Source: an uncultured Dokdonia sp.
Lineage (GTDB): Bacteria; Bacteroidota; Bacteroidia; Flavobacteriales; Flavobacteriaceae
DNA: 64,000 nt
Assembly: GCF_937910895.1 (NCBI RefSeq)
Contig: NZ_CALEMI010000126.1
Coordinates: 1-64,000 of the forward strand
Direction of reading: 5' to 3'
Within the stretch, counting starts at the first letter, position 1. Each line of letters begins with the position of its first letter. The notes beneath the pieces were generated by a model. It was not told the DNA's origin and searched no databases. It was given only the letters and a program-made list of their open reading frames with translations. Position numbers and translations under genes: made by a program. This document shows positions 52,966-60,794 of the stretch, piece after piece.

Positions 52966-54901
52966 TAGTTGCTGCTTTGCGCTTTTGTTCTTTTAAAAAT
53001 ATGATCGCTTCTGCTAAACGTCTTTCTTGCGGATCAAAAGCTTGAATACTTGGCTGCTCTCCTGTTTTTGTGATCCAGTTTTTTATTTTAGGCCACAATA
53101 TAATTGCTTCTTCTTCTGTCATGGTGATTCTTGTAGCATCAATGGTTTCCTGAATGGCTTTAAATACTGATGCTGTTACTGATTTAGATAAGATCTCAAA
53201 TGCTTTTTGAAATGGATTGATCGTGTCTATTAAATCGATGTTCAATTCGTCAATATTAACAAAACCAGCAGCATACCGTATAAAACGTTTATCTCCAACC
53301 TCTTCAATAGTACCATTTTTCACGACTGAATCTACCACAATATGCTGTCGTACCGCTTCTACTTCTTCATCGGTTAAGTCTGGATAGGTTTCTTTTATGA
53401 TTTTAGGAATCAATACTTTATTAATGACTTCTGGGTCTACATTCCCTGGCATGGCCTTCAACATCGTGTCATCTTGCATAATTTTTGCCTTCAAATCATT
53501 GATGTCACTTTCTATAATATCTTTTGCTCTTTGAGAGCTTGGCAATTTAAAACCTCTTACAGTTATATAATCCGCTCCATCTTCTTCAACACCATCTACC
53601 TCATCTTCTTCTGGGTATTTAGGCTTAAACTTAAAGTTAGGTGCCAACACTTGCTCCATTAATAAGGAGGCAGTAATAGCCTTGAGCATATTGTTTACAG
53701 ATAGTTTTACTAAATCATCTTCGGCATCGGGTTGTGCAATTAAATTGGTAAACTGTGAATGCGATTTATTATCACTATCTCTTGTGGCTCTACCTATAAT
53801 TTGAATAATTTCTGTTAAAGATCCTCTATAACCAACCGTTAAAGCGTGCTCACAATAAGGCCAATCAAATCCTTCTTTTGCCATACCTAAAGCGATGATA
53901 ATATCTATATCATCTACACTGGTAATGTTCCGCAAATAATTCTGAATCTTATCACGTGATTTAGGATCATCATACACGAGGTCTGCTATTTTTATTTGCT
54001 TTCGCGAAAGCGTACTCGTTACATATATCACCCCAGTATCAGGATCTTGATAACTTTCCTTCCCTATACCATCTATAATTCTACCTACTTCTTCATATTT
54101 ATCTTTTTCAGATTCGCCTGAATTTACGCTGGGGATATGAATGATCGTTTTTTTATTCTCATCCAATACCTCGTGAATAGCCGCTGTATATTTACCTTGA
54201 TAAAAATGATAGCCTATCCCTAAAGATTTTAAATAATCATACCCATTTAATTGTTGGTAATAATCATACTTCACTTTGATGAACTTAGCCTCGTCTTCTG
54301 GCAATAAAATAGGCACAGAATCTCCTCTAAAAAAAGAACCTGTCATCGCCACTACGTGCGCCGTAGATTTTTCCATGACGCTACTTAAAACCATTCCTAA
54401 CTTATTATCACCATCTACAGATACGTGATGAAACTCATCTATGGCTAACAGACACTCATTGAGTTGTTTTTCATCTATAGCATCAAAAGCAAAACGTAAG
54501 GTAGCGTGTGTACAGATGAGTATTTTTTCATCACTTTCTAAAAAGTTTAAAAATGCAGTTACTTTGCTTTTTTCAACACCTGGGGTACACAAATTATATC
54601 TTGGATTGGGTTCCCAATCTGCAAAAAAACCAAACTTCTTGAGCTCTGTTTTAGAAAACGAACTCCCAATAGAGCGTTCTGGAACAGCCACAATTACTTT
54701 TTTTATGTCTTGGTTTATTAACTTATCTAAACCAATAAACATTAAGGCGCGTGATTTACCAGACGCTGGTGGTGCTTTAATTAACAGATATTGAGCCGTA
54801 CGCGCCTCAAATGCTTTTTGTTGCATTTCGCGCATACCATACGCATTGGTACTTTTGCTTTTTCCTGTTTGTTGGTAGGTGACGTGTACGATATCTGGCA
54901 T
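52958..54901 (-). CDS. SF2 DExH helicase of a restriction-like system
   Basis: 647 residues. Motif I PPASGKSRAL (~45-54), motif II LLAIDEFHHVS (DEFH box), motif III MTGSFFRG, motif V/VI ALGMAKEGFDWP and QIIGRATRD. After the two RecA-like domains comes a ~200-residue C-terminal helical region. The organisation resembles translocase subunits of type I/III restriction enzymes but without a fused nuclease, so cleavage would need a partner. The T5orf172 gene overlaps its end. A palindrome copy encodes TLSRKQ between motifs III and V. Confidence 0.92.
   Translation of the reverse strand: MPDIVHVTYQQTGKSKSTNAYGMREMQQKAFEARTAQYLLIKAPPASGKSRALMFIGLDKLINQDIKKVIVAVPERSIGSSFSKTELKKFGFFADWEPNPRYNLCTPGVEKSKVTAFLNFLESDEKILICTHATLRFAFDAIDEKQLNECLLAIDEFHHVSVDGDNKLGMVLSSVMEKSTAHVVAMTGSFFRGDSVPILLPEDEAKFIKVKYDYYQQLNGYDYLKSLGIGYHFYQGKYTAAIHEVLDENKKTIIHIPSVNSGESEKDKYEEVGRIIDGIGKESYQDPDTGVIYVTSTLSRKQIKIADLVYDDPKSRDKIQNYLRNITSVDDIDIIIALGMAKEGFDWPYCEHALTVGYRGSLTEIIQIIGRATRDSDNKSHSQFTNLIAQPDAEDDLVKLSVNNMLKAITASLLMEQVLAPNFKFKPKYPEEDEVDGVEEDGADYITVRGFKLPSSQRAKDIIESDINDLKAKIMQDDTMLKAMPGNVDPEVINKVLIPKIIKETYPDLTDEEVEAVRQHIVVDSVVKNGTIEEVGDKRFIRYAAGFVNIDELNIDLIDTINPFQKAFEILSKSVTASVFKAIQETIDATRITMTEEEAIILWPKIKNWITKTGEQPSIQAFDPQERRLAEAIIFLKEQKRKAATNE
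53998..54012. repeat. 15-bp palindrome inside the helicase gene
   Basis: GCTTTCGCGAAAGCG, read as Leu-Ser-Arg-Lys-Gln in a linker. It is the first copy after a gap of about 7.4 kb covering the Septu-like genes. Confidence 0.9.
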
Positions 54902-54906
54902 TCTAT

Positions 54907-55345
54907 TTAATTGTTAATGTAACTTGTTACGTTTTCATGTCGGGATTTCCGACCTACTGAATCTTCCTCTAATTCTTTACGCTCAAAAGGTTTTTTAAAT
55001 GCGCTGTAATCGTAGAGCATCTTTTTGGAACAACTCGAATCTTTTTTGAGTACCCCAAAAGGTCTTGTCTTTAAAATATACATCAATGTGCATCAATGTG
55101 CATAATGCCATCTCCTGCATTAAAGGTAACAACGTTGTTTTCTTCGTTTTGTATTTAGATTTAACCCATTTAAATATTTTTATGTTGTCATCTCTTATAC
55201 CAATATAGCCATAAAATGACGCATTCAAACTCGTTCTATTTTCTTGTTCATAATTTCCGTAGCGGAGCTATGCAAATGAATCACAGCGGCATAAAACAAA
55301 AAAGCAACTTCGTTTTCTGTGGGATATTTTATAACTAAATTGGTA
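54907..55345 (-). pseudogene. Frameshifted gene remnant upstream of the helicase
   Basis: Three overlapping reading frames cover this stretch without one intact gene. A 5' frame reads VIKYPTENEVAFLFYAAV before a stop; the next reads NASFYGYIGIRDDNIKIF and MQEMALCTLM; the last reads SAFKKPFERKELEEDS and ends in a TAA 5 bp before the helicase ATG. A direct 10-bp duplication (CATCAATGTG twice, 55081-55100) lies where the second frame should pass into the third. Removing one copy fuses MALCTLM to YILKTRPFGVL in one frame. The family is unknown. Its position just ahead of the helicase argues it was once an operon gene. Confidence 0.6.
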
Positions 55346-55648
55346 TTATTCAAATTCCCTGACGCATTTTTCAAACAAATCATTCCATTGTGGATTTATA
55401 CTTTCTATTAGTGCTATTTTTTGAGCTCTGCTACCCCCTTTTAATTGCTTTTCTCTGGCAATGGCATCACCAATCATTTGGTAGGCTTCATAATATACTA
55501 GTTTGTTTAAATTGTAACGCGCTGTAAATGATCTTTTGTTTACTTTTTCTTTATGCTGAATAATACGCTCTTTTAAATATGCCGTTACACCAATGTATAA
55601 TGTGGTATTGTTTTTATTGGTGAGTATGTATATAAAACCTGGTTTCAT
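55346..55648 (-). CDS. Second single-domain GIY-YIG nuclease
   Basis: 100 residues. GFIYILTNKNNTTLYIGVT carries the GIY and YIG triplets as FIY and YIG; the catalytic Arg lies in LKERIIQHK (~27), and the metal-binding Glu region is GDAIAREKQLKGGSR. It has the same architecture as the gene at 46978-47268 but is clearly a different subfamily. It interrupts the methyltransferase-helicase operon and lies 8 bp from an inverted repeat of the GTCATTGCGAGG family. It looks like an insertion accompanied by its repeat rather than a functional part of the restriction system. Confidence 0.9.
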   Translation of the reverse strand: MKPGFIYILTNKNNTTLYIGVTAYLKERIIQHKEKVNKRSFTARYNLNKLVYYEAYQMIGDAIAREKQLKGGSRAQKIALIESINPQWNDLFEKCVREFE

Positions 55649-55656
55649 AGTTGTGT

Positions 55657-55759
55657 GTCATTGCGAGGCGTCATCCTTTTACTGTCATTGCGAGGTACGA
55701 AGCAATCTGTTTATGGTTTGTTACTCTTTTCATGAGACTGCTTCGTGCCTCGCAGTGAC
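55657..55759. repeat. GTCATTGCGAGG-type palindromic repeat
   Basis: A partial unit (55657-55676) is followed by a full inverted repeat: left arm 55684-55708 (GTCATTGCGAGG then ACGAAGCAATCT), right arm 55735-55759 (TGCTTCGTGCC then CGCAGTGAC), with ~26 bp between. About 19 of 21 terminal positions pair. It fills the gap between the methyltransferase stop codon and the GIY-YIG start codon. Confidence 0.88.
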
Positions 55760-55760
55760 G

Positions 55761-58478
55761 TTATCCTTTTTTGGTTTTACGTGTCTTCTTTGGCTTTTCT
55801 AGCAAGGTGTTTTTTGTAATCATCTTTTCATATTCCTTAAATAAATATTCTAAACGCTCTGTATCACTCTCAAAAGGTTTTAACCTGTAACAACGCTCTA
55901 TTGCCAGGTCTAATTGATGATGCGCTTCTTTCAATCCTTTAGGCATTTTATCTGGATCATATAATTGTGCCAACGTTTTTCCAGAATGCTTTTCTCTTTC
56001 TTCTAATATTTCAAAAACGTGTAAGTTGATTTGTTCTTTTTGCTTTCGCGAAATTTCAGGGAATGGGAAGGTGTTGTAGCACAATTGAGAAGAATATCTA
56101 TAATCTGATTTTAATCTTCCACCAACCGCCCGAACCCAAACCATATGAATTCTTGAAGAAACTAAACCAAAAATCCAAGGTTGTCCATTATATATAGCTT
56201 GTGCAGAATCGGAAATAACCGAACTATCGTCCAAAAATCCAATTGGAATATATTCCCTTCTCTCTGAGGAAACTCTTGGTAATATGATAGAATTACCTGC
56301 TCTATGCCTAATTTCAGCAAATTTGAATGGTTTATCAGCAAGAGATCGAGTAGCCATTTTTGAACTAGCTATTCGCATTTGTTTTACTTTTTCAACCCTT
56401 AATGAGATATATTTAGACTCTAAGGCTAAAGACAAATTTTCCTCACTTATCCATAAACAGAACCTCTCTTCATCTCTAATGTATTCTTTTGCTCCGTAAT
56501 ATTTTTTTAATAACAATTCTGCTTTAGGGAATTGTCCTAGCAAATCTTCTTTTTCCCTTTTATTTAATAATAGATTTCCTCCATCAGTAGGCCCACTTCC
56601 TTTTGTCATCTCTGGTAATACAGACAAAGGAGTTTGTCGCTTATAGACAATTACATTATTGCCATGTGCTAAATAAGGTGTGATATTACTAACCTCAACT
56701 TTATGATTTTCCTCAAATAAATACTTTCCTTTTTTTAATCCAGCACGTTTAAGACCTACAATTACTATTATTACACCAGCGTTCCCTTTTGCATTGTTGT
56801 TCCACTTAAATGAATTATATGCAAAGTTAATGTCAACTCCACAATTGAATAAATGTGGCCATAAAAGGGAAACATGTTCTCCTTGACAAATCGAGTTGGT
56901 TGAAACGAACGCCATCTGACTTTTCGTATTAGAGATATATTTGGCGCCTTTATAAAACCAACATGAAATGTAATCAAGGCTTTTGAAGTTTTTTATTCCA
57001 CAGAAAACTAAAGCGATATCTTCTTTTTGTAATTTTTCTTGTAAAGAATATCCCAAATAAGGCGGATTTCCTAAAATATAAATTTCATCATCTTCATTTT
57101 TAGGACAAGTATCTTCCCAATTTAGGCGTGTCGCATTGCCTTGTGTAATATTACCTGCTTCTTTTAAAGGTAAAATGTCTTCTGCTTTACCATAATCTTG
57201 TAACTCGCTCACAAACTCTTTGTTCATTTGGTGTTCTGCCAGCCATAAAGATAATATGGCCATTTCATGTGCAAAATCATCTAGCTCAATCCCATAAAAT
57301 TGAGAGAGTTTAATTTTAGTATATACATCTGGAAATCCTAAATTTAATTGATGAGTAATTTCATAGATTCTTGACAGAATCTTAATCTCCAAACGTCGCA
57401 ATTGTTTGTAGGCAATAATTAAAAAATTACCACTCCCACAAGCTGGGTCAAACACTTTAATTTTTGCAATTCTATTGATGAGTTTGGTTAGTTTTTTTAC
57501 ATCATTAAAATGCTTTTCAAATTCTTCGTGTAGTTCATTTAAAAACAAAGGCTCAATGACCTTCATAATATTAGGCACAGAGGTATAATGCATCCCCAAA
57601 CCACTACGATACTTAGGGTTTACAACCGCCTGTATCATAGAACCAAAAATATCTGGATTGATCTCGCTCCAATCTAAATCGCCACAGGCAATAATTATTT
57701 TACGTGCTGCTGCGGTAAACTTGGGGGATACAATGGGATCTCTAAATAAACCGCCATTTACATACGGAAATTCCTTAAAATGGGAGGCTTCTTTACTAGT
57801 GTCTTCTATATTTAGAACTTCAAAAAGTTGATCTAAAAAGACATGAACGTCAGAACCATCTTCTTCGGTATATTGCGCTAAGGTATCTGTAAACATTCCT
57901 TCAATGGGAAAGATGTCGGTGTCTTCTGCAAAAAAGCAAAAGAGTAACCGAGAGAGAAAGATGTTTAAATTATGACCACCATCCTCATAGATATTTGGGT
58001 TTTCAGTAACCAAAATATCGTAAAGCTTCGCCATTTCGTAGGATGCTTTTCTATCGGCATAATTCTCGTTTTTTTGAGCATATTTTTCTTGCCCTGCCCA
58101 AGGTAAAAAGAAACCAAAGTGTTTATGAATCTCGAGAATAGGCGTATCTAATGTTAAACCTGTTCTTATATCTTTTGCTAATAAAGTTTTATAATCTGTG
58201 ACAATGACAAATCGTGGATTGTGTTTTATAGCATCTGGCTCTTTTGTTAACTCATCAATCGTATTTAGTAAGGTGCCAGATGCTACTTCTTTAAAAAGCA
58301 TTTTACTTTTATAAAGTACTTCCCCATCCACTTTAGATAGGTTAAAATCCCCTTTCTTTAAACGTGTTATAGATGTTTTAGAGATACCGTAGGCTTTCAA
58401 TAAGTCGAATACAAATTCCTCTTTATTGAAATTTTTAACTAAAGCGGTTACGTTTTTTTCTATTTGGGATGTGTTCAT
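55761..58478 (-). CDS. MmeI-like N6-adenine DNA methyltransferase without obvious nuclease motif
   Basis: 905 residues. Order resembles type IIG MmeI proteins: N-terminal domain (~1-105), helical spacer (~115-250, with EDGGHNLNIFLSRLLFCFF), methyltransferase (~280-560; motif I VFDPACGSGNFL 342-353, motif IV ILGNPPYLGYS with NPPY 471-474), target recognition region (~600-790) and C-terminal helical domain (HSGKTLAQLYDPDKMP). It methylates adenine at N6. At the place of the MmeI D-x9-ExK nuclease signature the text is GEVLYKSKMLFKEVASG, where neither spacing nor residues fit, so I judge nuclease activity absent. That leaves cleavage to partner genes. The tail is lysine-rich. A palindrome fragment codes for ISRKQK. 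Confidence 0.9.
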   Translation of the reverse strand: MNTSQIEKNVTALVKNFNKEEFVFDLLKAYGISKTSITRLKKGDFNLSKVDGEVLYKSKMLFKEVASGTLLNTIDELTKEPDAIKHNPRFVIVTDYKTLLAKDIRTGLTLDTPILEIHKHFGFFLPWAGQEKYAQKNENYADRKASYEMAKLYDILVTENPNIYEDGGHNLNIFLSRLLFCFFAEDTDIFPIEGMFTDTLAQYTEEDGSDVHVFLDQLFEVLNIEDTSKEASHFKEFPYVNGGLFRDPIVSPKFTAAARKIIIACGDLDWSEINPDIFGSMIQAVVNPKYRSGLGMHYTSVPNIMKVIEPLFLNELHEEFEKHFNDVKKLTKLINRIAKIKVFDPACGSGNFLIIAYKQLRRLEIKILSRIYEITHQLNLGFPDVYTKIKLSQFYGIELDDFAHEMAILSLWLAEHQMNKEFVSELQDYGKAEDILPLKEAGNITQGNATRLNWEDTCPKNEDDEIYILGNPPYLGYSLQEKLQKEDIALVFCGIKNFKSLDYISCWFYKGAKYISNTKSQMAFVSTNSICQGEHVSLLWPHLFNCGVDINFAYNSFKWNNNAKGNAGVIIVIVGLKRAGLKKGKYLFEENHKVEVSNITPYLAHGNNVIVYKRQTPLSVLPEMTKGSGPTDGGNLLLNKREKEDLLGQFPKAELLLKKYYGAKEYIRDEERFCLWISEENLSLALESKYISLRVEKVKQMRIASSKMATRSLADKPFKFAEIRHRAGNSIILPRVSSERREYIPIGFLDDSSVISDSAQAIYNGQPWIFGLVSSRIHMVWVRAVGGRLKSDYRYSSQLCYNTFPFPEISRKQKEQINLHVFEILEEREKHSGKTLAQLYDPDKMPKGLKEAHHQLDLAIERCYRLKPFESDTERLEYLFKEYEKMITKNTLLEKPKKTRKTKKG
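56042..56053. repeat. Partial palindrome inside the methyltransferase gene
   Basis: GCTTTCGCGAAA read as Ile-Ser-Arg-Lys-Gln after the FPFPE segment. Confidence 0.8.
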
Positions 58479-58772
58479 CTAGGTAAATTCGTCTAATTAT
58501 TTAGTGCTTCGTCTTATCAGGCTTCACATTCGTAAATATAAAAATACCACAACACAGCTATGTATTGCAGTACAATCTCATTTTTATTTAGGGGTGAAAA
58601 CTTGAAGCGTGAAGATACATCTTTCTTTAAAGAAAGGTGTTACGGGTTTCCGTAAGGAGGTTTGGAAAATTGACAAGAGATTTATTGTGAAATACTTATT
58701 GAGTAAAATACCTAGTAGAGGGTATGGAATCAGTATCCGTTTGAAATTACTTTTATCAAAAACCAATGTATC
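58479..58772. other. 294-bp divergent spacer
   Basis: Upstream region of both the methyltransferase operon and the secreted protein gene. Small hairpins are visible (CTTTCTTTAAAGAAAG near 58620 and TTACGGGTTTCCGTAA near 58638), which might act in a leader. No confident promoter call and no gene. Confidence 0.45.
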
Positions 58773-60266
58773 ATGAAAAAACTAGTACTCACTTTACTAA
58801 TTACTTGTATATGCTCAATTAGCCTATCATATAGTCAAGAGAACACCTCTGTTCAAGCGACTATACAAGCTTATAAAGCAGAGCTTAACTTACAGTTAGA
58901 ACTTTATAAAATTACTGTAGATAAGAAAGATACTCAAGTCGTCCAAGATAGTCTATTAACAAAAGACTTAAACGAGGTTTTCAATTCTTTAATTTTTACA
59001 AATACCGATCTTATCTCAAATGCATCTGCTTTTGGATTTACGCGTAATGGCGATAATACGACTATTTCTTTGAGTAATAATTTTAAAATTAAAGATAGTA
59101 GAAGTGTAAAACAATCTTACTTAAGTGTAGGAGTTAATGCTAATGGTATGGGAAGTGTTTTTGGTTTGTACTCTGAAGATGCCTGGAATAGTGCTGTTGG
59201 TTTAAATGTTGGGTATAAAATAAAAATTTTTAGAGCTACAAAATATATAGACACTAGTAAAAGCAAGTTAAATCGTCATAAAAAACTAAGTAGAATAAAT
59301 GCCTTTAATATTTTATTACATCCTGAAAAATTTAACGATACATTTATAAAACGCCTTAAAGGCTTAAAAGCTTCTATTGAAAACAATACAGAGATTTCTC
59401 AAATTAAAAAGACTGAAAATTACATGACTGTAATTGCTGTTTTTCCAGAGATAAAAAAACTGATAGAAAGCAAGGATTATGTTACGGCTTATACTGTTTT
59501 AGAAAAAGAGAAAAAAACAATTGATGCATTTAGAAACCTAAAATCTGATCCAAAAAAGATAACCGCTTATGTTAAAAAACAATTATATGCTTTTGATGAA
59601 GCAAATAATGAAACCTATGGGCATAATTATATGATCTGGCTAGGTATAGATACAAATCTAAGAAACAACACCTACACTTTTACTGATGAAAATGTAACGG
59701 CTATCAATACAGTAGGATTACCTGATAACAGAAGTCAAAACAAACTCAACTCTGTACTTGCTCTAAACTTTAATGCAAGTACAGAAAGAAAGAAATACTT
59801 AGGATATTTTCAGATAGGATTTCGTTTTAAAACAGGATCTTTTCTAGACAACAGCTTAATTAATGGAACACCAAAAATTACCGAGTCTGTAGATGGTATC
59901 TTTAATATACGTGATGAAAACAATGTCCTCCTAGGAAACTTCAGTTCTGTTAAAGATGATTTTCAAACAGGTGATTTTCACTTGTACACGGCACACTTAT
60001 TTGGCAAAAACAAGAATATAGGTTTTAATATTTCTTTAGAACATGAGTTTTTATCTAAACGTCCTGAAAATACTGCGTATAGTTCTAATTTTACAGCTTT
60101 AATAGGCCCTCTTATTAAAACATCAGCAGGCACCACTTTTGGCATCGATGCTGGCTGGGATAATGCTATTTATAATACAAAAATCAATGATAATTTTATA
60201 GCGCGAATTAGAGTAGGAATTCCTTTTAATCTTTTGAGTAAAAAAGAAATCAACAATATAGAGTAA
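58773..60266 (+). CDS. Secreted protein of unknown function, predicted beta-rich C-terminus
   Basis: 497 residues with a signal peptide (ends LSYSQ). Residues ~20-75 are helical. A middle Lys-rich helical segment (~165-280) follows, and the C-terminal ~210 residues have repeated short beta stretches (YLGYFQIGFRFKTG, NKNIGFNISLEHEFLS, NDNFIARIRVGIPF), suggesting an outer-membrane barrel. I recognise no domain. It is divergent from the defence island and followed at once by a hairpin. Confidence 0.8.
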   Translation: MKKLVLTLLITCICSISLSYSQENTSVQATIQAYKAELNLQLELYKITVDKKDTQVVQDSLLTKDLNEVFNSLIFTNTDLISNASAFGFTRNGDNTTISLSNNFKIKDSRSVKQSYLSVGVNANGMGSVFGLYSEDAWNSAVGLNVGYKIKIFRATKYIDTSKSKLNRHKKLSRINAFNILLHPEKFNDTFIKRLKGLKASIENNTEISQIKKTENYMTVIAVFPEIKKLIESKDYVTAYTVLEKEKKTIDAFRNLKSDPKKITAYVKKQLYAFDEANNETYGHNYMIWLGIDTNLRNNTYTFTDENVTAINTVGLPDNRSQNKLNSVLALNFNASTERKKYLGYFQIGFRFKTGSFLDNSLINGTPKITESVDGIFNIRDENNVLLGNFSSVKDDFQTGDFHLYTAHLFGKNKNIGFNISLEHEFLSKRPENTAYSSNFTALIGPLIKTSAGTTFGIDAGWDNAIYNTKINDNFIARIRVGIPFNLLSKKEINNIE

Positions 60267-60297
60267 TACTCTAAATTAGAGTAGTATTCTATTTTTG
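60267..60297 (+). terminator. Terminator-like hairpin after the secreted protein gene
   Basis: TACTCTAAATTAGAGTA, a perfect 8-bp stem, begins 1 bp after the stop codon and is followed by ATTCTATTTTT. The first of two copies of a 66-bp direct repeat contains it. Confidence 0.65.
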
Positions 60298-60413
60298 ATG
60301 AAACTAACTAGCCGGCATTTCGGTACAATTTATAGAATGCTTCTAGCATTCTATAAATCACTCAATGTCCTATGATCATCTTTTAATTAAACCTACATGC
60401 AAGACGGCTGAGT

Positions 60414-60429
60414 GGTTTTCGCGAAAGCC
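60414..60429. repeat. Palindrome variant in a composite-repeat hairpin slot
   Basis: GGTTTTCGCGAAAGCC lies between GGCTGAGT and AAAATTGTACCGAGGCC, the position taken by other stems in sister units. Confidence 0.85.
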
Positions 60430-60723
60430 AAAATTGTACCGAGGCCACTATTAAAACGAAACAAAGGGCATTGAGTGATTTCCTATTTGCGATTAAGCAA
60501 ATGGGAAATAGTACCGAAATGACCGATTCGTAGAAAAGAGCTCCAATTAAAGAAAACAAAAAATAGAGTAACACTCTATTTTAGAGTACTACTCTATTTT
60601 GATGGAACTAACGAGTCGGTCATTTCGGTAAGCCCATAGAGAACACACCCCTTAATCCCCTACTTCGACAAGCTCAGTGTGACAATAGTACTTAGAGATA
60701 AACATCAGATAACTTCATTCCCA

Positions 60724-60740
60724 TTTTCGCGAAAGCGAAA
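60724..60740. repeat. Dispersed palindrome downstream of acs
   Basis: TTTTCGCGAAAGCGAAA, the GAAA-tetraloop hairpin form also seen at 15670-15687. Confidence 0.88.
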
Positions 60741-60759
60741 TCACCCAAAACAAAAAGCC

Positions 60760-60780
60760 CCTTCTCCCTCTGGGAGAAGG
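60760..60780 (-). terminator. Repeat-derived hairpin that may terminate acs
   Basis: CCTTCTCCC/GGGAGAAGG, a perfect 9-bp stem with a 3-nt loop, 15 bp past the acs stop codon. On the minus strand it is followed by GGGCTTTTTGTTTTGGG, a T-rich tail. Confidence 0.6.
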
Positions 60781-60794
60781 CTGGGATGAGGGAT

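Larger units (their letters stand above)
60267..60794. repeat. 528-bp repeat block without genes
   Basis: Direct repeats of about 66 bp lie at 60260-60325 and 60565-60630. Between them are composite units in the inverted arrangement: CATTTCGGTACAAT-hairpin-ATCACTCAATG (60315-60367), GGCTGAGTGG-palindrome-ATTGTACCGAGGCC (60406-60446) and CATTGAGTGATTT-hairpin-AGTACCGAAATGACC (60469-60524). A TACTTCGACAAGCTCAGTG word (~60661), a palindrome copy (60724-60740) and a CCTTCTCCC hairpin complete the block. Confidence 0.88.

Noticed and set aside
55346-55648. Treating the small GIY-YIG gene as a subunit of the restriction operon
   Set aside because: It carries its own palindromic repeat and interrupts the methyltransferase-helicase order next to a decayed gene, so it looks inserted. 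A functional role is not excluded.
47890-58478. Classifying the island as DISARM, BREX or Gabija
   Set aside because: No DUF1998, PLD, PglZ, BrxC or UvrD-type helicase plus OLD pair is present; only the methyltransferase and helicase are shared themes.
60383-60574. 63-codon reading frame in the repeat block downstream of the secreted protein gene
   Set aside because: It lies entirely inside composite repeats; reading frames across palindromes open by chance.
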